A stretch of DNA of 64,000 nt from Bacteroidales bacterium M3 (GTDB lineage Bacteria > Bacteroidota > Bacteroidia > Bacteroidales > Muribaculaceae): contig LUJN01000012.1 in NCBI GenBank assembly GCA_001689445.1, positions 176,820 through 240,819 of the forward strand, in the 5' to 3' direction. Below are positions 16,629-24,755 of the stretch, one piece after another (within the stretch, counting starts at the first letter, position 1; every line of letters starts with the position of its first letter). The position numbers and the translations under genes are program-made. Below the pieces are notes generated by a model. The model worked only from the letters and a program-made list of their open reading frames with translations. It searched no databases and was not told the DNA's origin.

Positions 16629-16681
16629 GAGTGCAAAGTTCATAGTGCACGGTGCAAAGTTCATCGTTCAAGGATGAACTT
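16629..16681. repeat. 7-bp tandem repeat forming a hairpin after the GT8 gene
   Basis: GCAAAGT/TCATAGT-type heptamers end in a perfect stem AAAGTTCATC / GATGAACTTT (16655-16681), followed a few bases later by a T-run. It may serve as the transcript end of the GT8 gene. The first ATG of the longer tnaA frame lies in this stem and is not the real start. Confidence 0.6.
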
Positions 16682-16705
16682 TGTGGCATTTTTTTATCGG
16701 AAAGA

Positions 16706-16735
16706 TTGTTTTACTTACAAAAACAACTATCTTTG
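16706..16735 (+). promoter_or_regulatory. Promoter of the tryptophanase-family gene
   Basis: TTG (16706-16708), 19 nt, TATCTTTG (16728-16735): a textbook Bacteroidota promoter. Its position downstream of the first in-frame ATG argues for the start at 16773. Confidence 0.75.
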
Positions 16736-16772
16736 CGGCATATTACTTAAAAACTGCAAATATAGAAATACC

Positions 16773-18221
16773 ATGGCGGTAAAATTTTATCAATCCGAAA
16801 ATCAAGTGCCCCTTGAAATGCACAAGGTGCGCGTAGTACAAAAACTCAACCTCCTCCCCGTGGAGGAACGCCTCAAGGCGATACAGGATGCAGGCAACAA
16901 CACATTCCTGCTACAGAACCGCGACATCTACATGGATATGCTCACTGACAGCGGCGTCAACGCGATGTCCGACCGTCAGACAGCGGCGATGCATATTGCC
17001 GACGACGCGTATGCCGGTTCGGAGACCTACAATCGCCTGAAAGCGGCGGTCAAGGAGGTGTTCGGCACCGACGACCTGCTCCCCGCCCATCAGGGCCGCG
17101 CCTGCGAGAATATCCTTGCCGAGGCATTTGTCAAGCCGGGGATGGTCGCCATAATGAACTTCCACTTCACCACGACCAAGGCCCATGTCACCCGCTGCGG
17201 CGGCGAGGTCATCGAACTTGTCGCCAAAAAGGGATTGCTGCCGCAGAGCGATGACCCGTTCAAGGGCGACTTTGACCTCGACGAGCTACGCAAGACCATT
17301 GAGGAGCACGGACCTGAAAAAGTGGCATTCGTGCGCGTCGAGGCCGGCACCAACCTTATCGGCGGACAGCCCGTGTCGCTCGCCAACATGCTCGCCGTGG
17401 CCGACATCTGCCACGAATATGGGGTAATGAGCGTGCTTGACGCATCACTCCTGCAGGACAACGTGTATTTTATGAAGACACGTGAGGCCCAATGCAAGTA
17501 CATGACCACCAAGGAAATCTACCACTTGCTTGCGGGCAAGATGGATTTGATATACTTCTCAAGCCGTAAACTCGGCTTTGCACGCGGCGGTGTCATCACA
17601 AGCCGCAACACAGCCCTTATAAAGAGCCTGATGGAGTATATACCGCTCTATGAGGGTTTCCTCACCTACGGCGGCATGGATGTTCGCTCCATAGAGTCGG
17701 TGGCCGAGGGACTTTATGAGTCCCTTGATATGGAATATATAAGCCAGGGACCCGAATTTATCGCCTATCTCGTCAAGGAACTTGACGACTACGGTGTCCC
17801 CATGATTAAGCCCGCAGGAGGTCTTGGCGCCCACCTCAACTGCTCGGAGATAGTGCCCGACGTGCCCCACAACCAATATCCGGCCGCTGCCGTAGGTGCC
17901 GCGTTATATATTGCTGGCGGCATACGAGGCATGGAACGCGGCACCGTGTCGGAACAGCGTGAGCCTGACGGCACGGAGCGTTACGCAGAGCTTGAATTGC
18001 TACGTCTGGCGATGCCCCGGCGCGTGTTCACCCTTAGCCAGGTGAAATATTGCGCCGACCGCGTGAAGTGGATGTGGGACAACCGCTCACTCATCGGCGG
18101 CCTGCAATGGGTCGAGGAGCCAAGCGTGCTCCGCTTCTTCTTCGGCCGCATGAAGGAGATAGGCCACTGGCAGGAGGATCTTGTGGCAAAGTTCCGCGAG
18201 GACTTCGGCGACAGCCTTTAA
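16773..18221 (+). CDS. tnaA: Beta-eliminating lyase, tryptophanase/tyrosine phenol-lyase family
   Basis: A 482-residue PLP enzyme from MAVKFYQSENQ. Family motifs are clear: LLTDSGVNAMSDRQ-like (MLTDSGVNAMSDRQ), PAHQGRACENIL, FHFTTTKAHV, GGQPVSLANM, D223 in VLDASLL and MPRRVFT near the C-terminus. The PLP lysine is K266, but the usual block around it (MS[GA]KKD) reads FSSRKLGFARGG, so the active-site loop is divergent. Products of the two classical enzymes are indole or phenol plus pyruvate and ammonia. Because residues around PLP differ, the substrate is less certain than the family. It has its own promoter and ends in a large inverted repeat. Confidence 0.82.
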   Translation: MAVKFYQSENQVPLEMHKVRVVQKLNLLPVEERLKAIQDAGNNTFLLQNRDIYMDMLTDSGVNAMSDRQTAAMHIADDAYAGSETYNRLKAAVKEVFGTDDLLPAHQGRACENILAEAFVKPGMVAIMNFHFTTTKAHVTRCGGEVIELVAKKGLLPQSDDPFKGDFDLDELRKTIEEHGPEKVAFVRVEAGTNLIGGQPVSLANMLAVADICHEYGVMSVLDASLLQDNVYFMKTREAQCKYMTTKEIYHLLAGKMDLIYFSSRKLGFARGGVITSRNTALIKSLMEYIPLYEGFLTYGGMDVRSIESVAEGLYESLDMEYISQGPEFIAYLVKELDDYGVPMIKPAGGLGAHLNCSEIVPDVPHNQYPAAAVGAALYIAGGIRGMERGTVSEQREPDGTERYAELELLRLAMPRRVFTLSQVKYCADRVKWMWDNRSLIGGLQWVEEPSVLRFFFGRMKEIGHWQEDLVAKFREDFGDSL

Positions 18222-18321
18222 GGAGTGTAAAGTTCAAAGTGCAGAGTTCAAAGTTTTTTGGAGGGCGCAACACCGCCATCCCCTGAACTTTGAACTCTGC
18301 ACTTTGAACTTTGCACTCCTT
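18220..18321. terminator. Heptamer-repeat inverted repeat between convergent genes
   Basis: About 34 bases starting AAGGAGTGTAAAGTTCAAAG (18220 on) are the reverse complement of the end of the interval (to 18321). Both arms consist of GCAAAGT/TCAAAGT/GCAGAGT heptamers. The stem sits exactly between the stop codons of tnaA (+) and the kinase (-) and probably ends both transcripts. Confidence 0.65.
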
Positions 18322-19129
18322 AGTGGGGGTGGCCGCCAAAGAAGCGTTGGATGGCATGACGGCGACGACGGTTGCGCTCAAAGCGTGCGAGATGTCGCTC
18401 CACGGCGGCGATAGTCGCTGTGGCGTCCCATCCCCGCGCCTCGGCATAGGCCGTGAGGATATCGCGTAGCAGGTCGCGGCGGTGGGTGAGACGTTTGAGG
18501 TTGGCTAGGCAGGCTTTACGGTTCGGCGATATAAAGTCCTTAAGGTCGTTAAAGTCTTTAAGGTCCTTAATGACCTTAGACTCCTTAAAGCGGGAGCGGT
18601 TGGTGTCGATGACCGAGAAACGGTAGTCGCCGGCGCCGAGGGGACGGTATAGGATATTGTTTAGGTTAGGGTCGCCATGGATGACTCCCCGCTCGTGCAT
18701 CATGGCGACAAAGCGGCCCACCTCTGCAGCAAGACGGCGGTCATAGGCCGGAGTCTCGACCAGCACGTCAAACAGTGGGCGGTCGGCAGTGTATTCGCTC
18801 ACAAAGTAACAGTCGCGCAGCAGCCCCCGACGGTGTATCTCGATATAGGCGACGGCCCCGGGCGTGTCGATGCCACGGTGCGACATCTCGCGGGCGTAAT
18901 GGTAGGCCCGCGACGCCTTGCTCGACGAAAACAGTGTATAGCTGACCGCCCGTAGCGTGTTGAGCCGCCCGTAACGCTTCACGACGAGTTGCCTTCCCCC
19001 TATCGTCATGAGCCTTATCTCGTTGCGCCCCGCAAAGAGCAACGAGCCTTCGGAGGCAAATCTCTTGGGTAGGGACGCTATCTCCTCACCAAGGTCGGCA
19101 TAGTCGGGTGATATGACTGTCTTTTTCAT
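18320..19129 (-). CDS. LPS core heptose/Kdo kinase-like protein (WaaP/KdkA family)
   Basis: A 269-residue protein-kinase-fold enzyme likely to phosphorylate a sugar of the lipid A-core. K51 in LVVKRYG is the ATP lysine. H151-G-D-P-N-L-N-N is the catalytic loop, and D175 in VIDTNRSRF replaces DFG. Between 185 and 200 the protein carries [16 protein letters not shown], a three-residue repeat encoded by a 9-bp tandem repeat and without an equivalent in the family that I know. It is divergent from the MATE exporter, with overlapping promoters. Confidence 0.82.
   Translation of the reverse strand: MKKTVISPDYADLGEEIASLPKRFASEGSLLFAGRNEIRLMTIGGRQLVVKRYGRLNTLRAVSYTLFSSSKASRAYHYAREMSHRGIDTPGAVAYIEIHRRGLLRDCYFVSEYTADRPLFDVLVETPAYDRRLAAEVGRFVAMMHERGVIHGDPNLNNILYRPLGAGDYRFSVIDTNRSRFKESKVIKDLKDFNDLKDFISPNRKACLANLKRLTHRRDLLRDILTAYAEARGWDATATIAAVERHLARFERNRRRRHAIQRFFGGHPH
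18531..18593. repeat. 9-bp tandem repeat inside the kinase gene (in frame)
   Basis: Seven units: ATAAAGTCC, TTAAGGTCG, TTAAAGTCT, TTAAGGTCC, TTAATGACC, TTAGACTCC, TTAAAGCGG. They are read in reverse as [12 protein letters not shown] triplets. The same units are intergenic at 39478, 42191 and 44020. Confidence 0.8.
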
Positions 19130-19146
19130 CGTTCAGGCGGTTTAGG

Positions 19147-19179
19147 GTTCAAAGTTACGGAAAATGGCTATCTTTGCAA
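19147..19179. promoter_or_regulatory. Overlapping divergent promoters of the kinase and the MATE exporter
   Basis: Minus strand: TTG (19179-19177), 19 nt, TAACTTTG (19157-19150). Plus strand: TATCTTTG (19169-19176) with TTC at the -33 position (19148-19150). The two promoters occupy the same roughly 33 bp on opposite strands, so polymerase binding should be mutually exclusive. Confidence 0.65.
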
Positions 19180-19199
19180 AACAATGCAATGATAACACA

Positions 19200-20552
19200 A
19201 TGGGCGGATTTTTGTCTAAATATGGCGGCGACTACCGTGCGATAGTCAGGCTCGGACTGCCGATACTCATCGGACAGCTCGGGATGATTGTCGTGGGGTT
19301 CGCCGACAATATCATGGTGGGACGCTACTCGACCGAGGCACTGGCCTCTGCATCCTTTGTCAACAACCTGTTTAACGTCGCGATATTCGGATGCGTGGGA
19401 TTCACCTACGGCATCACCCCTCTCGTCGGGGCACTGTTCACTCAGGGCCGCGGCGACGCGATAGGCCGCATGATGCGCAACGCTGTGGTGCTCAACGTGC
19501 TGTTCGCATTGCTCGTAACTGCCATAATGGGCGTAATATACATCAACATCGACCGTCTCGGGCAGCCCGAGCAGCTGTTGCCGCTGATACGCCCCTACTT
19601 CCTCATATACCTCGCCGGACTTGTGCCGGTATCGCTGTTCAACGTCTTTGCCCAATGGTCGTTTGCCATCAACCGCACCAAGCTGCCGATGTGGATAATA
19701 CTTGGGTGCAACGTGGTGAACATCATCGGCAACTGGCTGCTGATATACGGTAATCTCGGATTTCCCGAACTTGGCCTGACGGGCGCAGGCATAAGCACTC
19801 TGGTGGCCCGCGTGATTTGCCCCGCAGCCATCATCATGGTATTTTTCACCGCACGCAAGTTTAGCCAATACCGCGACGGATTCATTCGCGGACGTCTCAA
19901 CAGCTCCCAGGCTCTGCTGCTCAACCGCACGTCATGGCCCGTGGCCCTGCAGATGGTGCTGGAGAGCGGCTCGTTCTCCATGGCGGCCGTGATGGCCGGA
20001 TGGATAGGAGCCGTGGAACTCGCGTCGTTTCAGGTGATGGTGATAATAGGCACATTGGGATTCTGCATCTATTACAGCATCGGGTCGGCGGTGGCCATAA
20101 TGGTATCAAACGCCAACGGCCTCGGCGACCGTGCCGGGATGAGGCGCGTATCGTTTGGGGGCTACCACGTGATGATAGCCGTCGCTACCTGCTCGTCGCT
20201 GTTCTTCATTCTCGCCGCCCGCAGCGTCATCGGGGCGTTTACCGAAGACCCCGCCGTGATAGCCGTGGCGTCGGGACTCATCGTGCCGCTCGTGCTCTAC
20301 CAATACTGCGACGCCACGCAGATCAACTTTGCCAACGCCCTGCGCGGCACCGCCAACGTGATGCCGATGGTGTGGATAGCCTTTGTGGCCTACGTTGTCG
20401 TGGGGCTTCCCGCCACCTACACATTGGGATTTCCCGCCGGACTCGGCATCTACGGCATCTTCCTGAGCTTCTCGGTGTCGCTGTTTGTCGCGGCGGTGCT
20501 GTTCCTGCTGTTTTTCATGCGCTCCACACGCCTCAAAGGCGTCAGCAGATAA
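19200..20552 (+). CDS. MATE family efflux transporter
   Basis: Starting at MGGFLSKYGGDYRAI (19200, 450 aa); the longer frame begins upstream of its own -7 box. Twelve hydrophobic segments form two MATE halves. The first begins LGLPILIGQLGMIVVGFADNI..MVG; the second begins SWPVALQMVLESGSFS. It likely exports cationic compounds or a polysaccharide-related lipid using Na+ or H+. Its position inside a glycan cluster leaves both options open. It ends 15 bp before the sulfatase-domain gene. Confidence 0.9.
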   Translation: MGGFLSKYGGDYRAIVRLGLPILIGQLGMIVVGFADNIMVGRYSTEALASASFVNNLFNVAIFGCVGFTYGITPLVGALFTQGRGDAIGRMMRNAVVLNVLFALLVTAIMGVIYINIDRLGQPEQLLPLIRPYFLIYLAGLVPVSLFNVFAQWSFAINRTKLPMWIILGCNVVNIIGNWLLIYGNLGFPELGLTGAGISTLVARVICPAAIIMVFFTARKFSQYRDGFIRGRLNSSQALLLNRTSWPVALQMVLESGSFSMAAVMAGWIGAVELASFQVMVIIGTLGFCIYYSIGSAVAIMVSNANGLGDRAGMRRVSFGGYHVMIAVATCSSLFFILAARSVIGAFTEDPAVIAVASGLIVPLVLYQYCDATQINFANALRGTANVMPMVWIAFVAYVVVGLPATYTLGFPAGLGIYGIFLSFSVSLFVAAVLFLLFFMRSTRLKGVSR

Positions 20553-20567
20553 AATGTATCACCCGAG

Positions 20568-22571
20568 ATGAAAACATCGAGATTCAACGCCAATATATAC
20601 CTCGCCACCCTCTATCAGCTTGGAATAGTCCTCCTGCTGCTATGGCTGACGAGGATTGGATTTTACATCTACAACCACGACCTCACCGGGACAGCCATTC
20701 AGTCGATGCTCGGGCTGATGTGGTGGGGACTGCGGTTTGACCTCACGGCAGTCGTCTACTTCAACGCCCTGTTTATCGTCATGCGGTTTCTGCCGGGACG
20801 GTTCACCACGGGTCGGGTCTACCTGCGCGTGACCGACTGGATATATTACATCACCAACTCCCTGATGCTCGCGCTCAACGTCGCCGACATCCCCTTTTTC
20901 CGTTTCACGGGTTCCCGTATGCGGTGGTTCTCGCTTGTCAACATGTCGGGGGAGAGCAACATCGTCGGGGTGGTGCTTTCCTACTTCAAGGACTATTGGT
21001 GGGCATTTGTCGCGGGCATCCTGCTAATTGCCCTGGCCGTATGGCTCTATGGGAGGGTGAGAATCGTACCCGTAGAGCTGTCGCGCAAGCGCGGGCGCGA
21101 CATGGCGGCACGCGTGGGGATATTTCTGCTCGCGGCGACGGCCTCATTCTGGGCAATGCGCGGCTCATTCGGACCGGGAAAGGCCATCGGCATCGGCGAC
21201 GCGATGCTCTACGTCAAGCGCAACGGCGACATCAATGTCGTGCTTAATACCCCGTTCTGCATCCTGCGCTCACTGAGCGGCACCGACGAGAGCAATACCG
21301 TGACCGAATACCGGGTGCTCTCCGACGCCGAGATATACTACACCCGCAACAGCCTCCACCTGCCCTCCACAGAGAAGATAGAGCGCGGGCTGCACGGCAA
21401 GAACATTGTGGTGATAGTGATGGAGAGCGGCAGCTCCCACTTCATCGACACGCTCAACTTTGTCAAGGGGGACACGCGGCGCGGGCTCATGCCGTTTCTC
21501 GACTCCATAGCCTCGCAAAGCCTCGTGGCGGTGCACAACATCGCCACGGGACGGCGCTCCAACGAGGGAATACTGTCGGTATTTGGCAGCATACCCAACT
21601 TCGAGCCGCTGCAATACGTGCTCTCCCCATACAATGCCAACACATTCGACGCTCCGGCGCGGCTTCTGCGCGACGAGAAGGGCTACCAGACCCGCTTTTA
21701 CTTCGGCGGCAACCGCGGGTCGTTCAATATCGACCAGATACTTGCCGCCACAGGATTCTCCGAGATCATCGACCGCAACAAGTATGGCAACGAGGCCGAC
21801 TATGACGGCACATGGGGCATATGGGACCATGCGATGGGCACGTATGCCGCCCGCGATATGTCTACCCTCAGACAGCCCTTTATGGCGGGATGGTTTACCC
21901 TCGATGCCCACGCCCCATTCAACGTGCCCGACGACTGGAACGCCGACGGCTACCTGTCGGAACCGGGCGGCCAGCTCCGCGCCATAGAGTACACCGACCG
22001 CGCGATACGCGCCTTCTTTGAGGAGGCACGCCGGCAGCCATGGTATATGAACACGATATTCATCATCACCTCCGACCACGGATGCCGCGACCTGCGCGGG
22101 ACACGGTATGACACGCCATACATCATGTACCACATCCCGTTTATCGTCTACACCCCCGACGGCTCGGTCGGGCCGAGACGCATAGATGACCGGGTAATGT
22201 CCCAGTTGGACATTACCCCGAGTATACTCGGACTCTTGGGCTATGACTTAGCTTATGTCGCCCCCGGCGTCGACCTGCTCGACGATGACGCGCCCCACTA
22301 TGCGGCGAGCTTCATCATCAGCGAGTATCAGGTGACAGGAATGCGGTATGTAGTGCGTATGGACCCGTCGCTCACCCGCGTGACCGCGGTGTATGACATC
22401 GCCGCCGATCAGGAGATGGCACATCCTCTTGACGACTACGACCGGGCCGAGGTCAGGCGGATGGTGAAATGGCTGCAGGCGACCGTGCAGGAGTGGAACG
22501 GACGCATAATCCATAACCGGATGTCGGCCGAAACAACCCCCTACCCGGCACCGACATATCAGCTTAAATGA
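20568..22571 (+). CDS. LTA synthase/phosphoethanolamine transferase-like membrane sulfatase-fold protein
   Basis: A 667-residue protein with about five N-terminal membrane helices (residues 12-195) and an extracytoplasmic alkaline-phosphatase/sulfatase-fold domain from about 278. Metal and nucleophile residues are E286 in VIVMESGSS, T327 in ATGRRSNEG, and D503/H504 in TSDHG. Architecture matches LtaS/MdoB-type transferases, which move phosphoglycerol or phosphoethanolamine from a phospholipid onto an acceptor. As a Gram-negative, this organism would more plausibly decorate LPS or a surface glycan. It has a 1-bp gap to the GT90 gene. Confidence 0.88.
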   Translation: MKTSRFNANIYLATLYQLGIVLLLLWLTRIGFYIYNHDLTGTAIQSMLGLMWWGLRFDLTAVVYFNALFIVMRFLPGRFTTGRVYLRVTDWIYYITNSLMLALNVADIPFFRFTGSRMRWFSLVNMSGESNIVGVVLSYFKDYWWAFVAGILLIALAVWLYGRVRIVPVELSRKRGRDMAARVGIFLLAATASFWAMRGSFGPGKAIGIGDAMLYVKRNGDINVVLNTPFCILRSLSGTDESNTVTEYRVLSDAEIYYTRNSLHLPSTEKIERGLHGKNIVVIVMESGSSHFIDTLNFVKGDTRRGLMPFLDSIASQSLVAVHNIATGRRSNEGILSVFGSIPNFEPLQYVLSPYNANTFDAPARLLRDEKGYQTRFYFGGNRGSFNIDQILAATGFSEIIDRNKYGNEADYDGTWGIWDHAMGTYAARDMSTLRQPFMAGWFTLDAHAPFNVPDDWNADGYLSEPGGQLRAIEYTDRAIRAFFEEARRQPWYMNTIFIITSDHGCRDLRGTRYDTPYIMYHIPFIVYTPDGSVGPRRIDDRVMSQLDITPSILGLLGYDLAYVAPGVDLLDDDAPHYAASFIISEYQVTGMRYVVRMDPSLTRVTAVYDIAADQEMAHPLDDYDRAEVRRMVKWLQATVQEWNGRIIHNRMSAETTPYPAPTYQLK

Positions 22572-22572
22572 C

Positions 22573-23619
22573 ATGAGCCTACTCTACGACCTCCACAACG
22601 GCAAGAACGCCAAGCTACCATACTATATCGCGGCATTTGCCCGTGAACTGCTTCCCCCGCGCCGGCGCGATATCGCAGCCATAATCGAGAAAGCGCGGCA
22701 GCGCGACGACTGGCCCTATATCCTCGACCGCGTGAACTACTACTGCAAGATTGCCGCGCCCGTCACGGACGGCGCGACACGTGTGCGCGACATCCCCCGC
22801 TCGGCACAGCCCTCGACCTACTGGCACGACCTGCGCGAGCAGATGCGCCCCTTTGGCTTTGACACGGCGATAAACTGGCTGCCGGGCGACATCACCCACG
22901 TACCGCCAGTCCCCTCCATCACAAAAAGCCGCCCAATAGGGGGTGACAATGCCAACTCCGTGCTGCTCAAGCTCGACAAGATACGCCATTTCATATGGGT
23001 GGACGACCGTGTGCCATATGAGGAGAAGACGGCGCGCGCCGTCTTCCGGGGCAAAGTCCCCGGAAAGGGTAAGCGCATCGAGTTTTTCGACCGCTATTTC
23101 GGCGACCCGCGCATCGACCTTGGCGACTCGTCGCGTCACGGCAACCCCGCGTGGCACACGCCCCGCATGACTATCGCCGAACAACTCCGCTACAAGTGGA
23201 TTCTCGCCCTTGAGGGCTTTGACGTTGCAAGCAACCTCAAGTGGGTCATGAGCAGCCAATCGGTGGCCGTGATGCCCGAGCCGGAGTATGAGACATGGTT
23301 CATGGAGGGACGCCTGCAGCCCGACGTGCACTACCTGCGCATCGCCCGCGACTTCAGCGACCTGCACGACCGCCTCGACTGGCTTGAGACACACCCTGAC
23401 GAGGCGCGGCGCATCATCGCGGCGGCCAACGAATGGACGCGCCAATTCCGCGACACGCGCCGCGAGCGCCTCATCGCCACCCTCGTCATAGCGAAATACC
23501 TTTATGCGAGTGCAGAGTCTTCCACAGTGCACAGTTCAAAGTGCAAAGTGCAGAGTCCTTTTTCAGTGCACAGTCCAAAGGGCAAAGTGCACAGTCTTAT
23601 GGCAGCTGATAAACTCTGA
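22573..23619 (+). CDS. Family 90 (CAP10/LpsA-type) glycosyltransferase
   Basis: A 348-residue product. The conserved GT90 segments are PSITKSRPI, ARAVFRGKVPG (FRG), the basic/acidic region around RYFGDPRIDLGD, YKWILALEGFDVASNLKWVM, and the acceptor-side MPEPEYETWFMEGRLQPDVH. Relatives transfer xylose or glucose onto LPS or capsule. The last 33 residues (from SSTVHSSKCKVQS) are encoded entirely by a 7-bp tandem repeat and are not part of the domain. Translation is probably coupled to the preceding transferase. Confidence 0.85.
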   Translation: MSLLYDLHNGKNAKLPYYIAAFARELLPPRRRDIAAIIEKARQRDDWPYILDRVNYYCKIAAPVTDGATRVRDIPRSAQPSTYWHDLREQMRPFGFDTAINWLPGDITHVPPVPSITKSRPIGGDNANSVLLKLDKIRHFIWVDDRVPYEEKTARAVFRGKVPGKGKRIEFFDRYFGDPRIDLGDSSRHGNPAWHTPRMTIAEQLRYKWILALEGFDVASNLKWVMSSQSVAVMPEPEYETWFMEGRLQPDVHYLRIARDFSDLHDRLDWLETHPDEARRIIAAANEWTRQFRDTRRERLIATLVIAKYLYASAESSTVHSSKCKVQSPFSVHSPKGKVHSLMAADKL

Positions 23620-23660
23620 ACTCTGAACTTTGAACTGTGCACTGAAAAAGAACTTTGAAC
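23510..23660. repeat. 7-bp tandem repeat across the GT90 stop codon
   Basis: Heptamers of the GCACAGT/TCAAAGT/GCAAAGT/GCAGAGT type run through the 3' end of the GT90 gene, its stop codon and the gap to the next gene. The second half is in inverse orientation (TGAACTC/TGAACTT/TGCACTG), so the whole block can fold. Confidence 0.7.
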
Positions 23661-23668
23661 TGAATGAA

Positions 23669-24490
23669 ATGCTAACGATTATCACCGCAATATACAACCA
23701 GCTTGACATGAACCAGCTCTACTACGAGTCGATAGTGGAGACGACCGACGGAGACTGGGAGCTTATCGTCATCGACAACGGGTCAACCGACGGCTCACGT
23801 GAGTTTTTCGAGGGTTTGGGAGGCCGCGTGCGCGTCATCGCCAACGATGGTAACTACTCCTACCCTTACTGCCAGGACGTGGGAATAGAGGCTGCAAAAG
23901 GGGACATCCTGGCATTCCTCAACAATGACATCTTCCTGTCGCCTCATTGGGACAGCCGACTGCGGCAGGTGCTCGGCAAGGATGGCCGCGAGGTGCTGTC
24001 GCTGGCATCCAATGACCGCATGGGCGACGAAAAGGCCACACGTCGGTTGTCTCGGCGGTGGAAACGCATAAAATATCCCTTGATGTTCCTCTTGGGGCAA
24101 AGGAAGACCGCCTTGCGGCTTATGAAACGTATAACCTACGGCAACTGGAACAGGTATTGCGAGCGTATATGGCAACAATACGGTACTCGGACACGCATCG
24201 GGTTCTCCGGCTCAGCGGTGGTCATGACACGCCGTGCCATCGGGATATTCGGCGGGTGGGACCCGTCTCAGCAGGCTGCCGACTTCGACATGTTCATGCG
24301 CACGGTGGAGCGGCACGAACAGATGGGCGACATGCAGCCGATGTCGATCGTGTCAGGCATCATGCACCATCATTTCCGGCGGCTGACGCTACGGTGTGAC
24401 TACCCGCCGTTCAAGGACGGCGCCAGCCTGCGCACGCTGGAGTCGAAGTGGGGTGCGGAAAGGCTGTCCCGATATAAGGCCATGCTGTAA
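23669..24490 (+). CDS. Family 2 glycosyltransferase
   Basis: I start at MLTIITAIYNQLDMNQ (23669, 273 aa); an ATG 13 codons upstream would translate repeat DNA. The GT-A domain has LIVIDNGSTDGSREFFE, the donor/metal segment AFLNNDIFLSPHWD, and GFSGSAVVMTRRAIGIFGGWDP in the acceptor half. This is the last gene of the plus-strand glycan run. Substrate unknown. Confidence 0.86.
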   Translation: MLTIITAIYNQLDMNQLYYESIVETTDGDWELIVIDNGSTDGSREFFEGLGGRVRVIANDGNYSYPYCQDVGIEAAKGDILAFLNNDIFLSPHWDSRLRQVLGKDGREVLSLASNDRMGDEKATRRLSRRWKRIKYPLMFLLGQRKTALRLMKRITYGNWNRYCERIWQQYGTRTRIGFSGSAVVMTRRAIGIFGGWDPSQQAADFDMFMRTVERHEQMGDMQPMSIVSGIMHHHFRRLTLRCDYPPFKDGASLRTLESKWGAERLSRYKAML

Positions 24491-24755
24491 CATATCCCCC
24501 GGACGCCTCCTACGGGTCGAAATAAAGTCCTGTTTGTTACAGAAATAAGACGAAAATATTACAAGCATTAATAAAGTGAAATTCACATAGCTAAGTTAAT
24601 TTAACGCGTAGAGTTAATCTTGTGAAAAAGCATGGAAAAGCAAAACTTTCCTGTGCAGGGGTATGTTTCTTATTTGATGACGCGGCAGTTACCTGTTATG
24701 GGCATATTCTGCAACGAATCAAACAATAGAACAACAAACCCTAAAAATTTCGATT
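24491..24755. other. gadB leader region (265 bp)
   Basis: AT-rich non-coding DNA unlike the surrounding GC-rich genes. It holds a direct repeat of GTTAAT (24595-24600 and 24613-24618) and a near -7 box TAATCTTG at 24615-24622. No perfect TAnnTTTG is present, so the gadB promoter is not clear and may need an activator or another sigma factor. No open frame. Confidence 0.45.

Noticed and set aside
18220..18321. Possible attachment site or integron site
   Set aside because: The stem is built from heptamer repeats and lies between convergent stops; no integrase is present, so a terminator role fits better.
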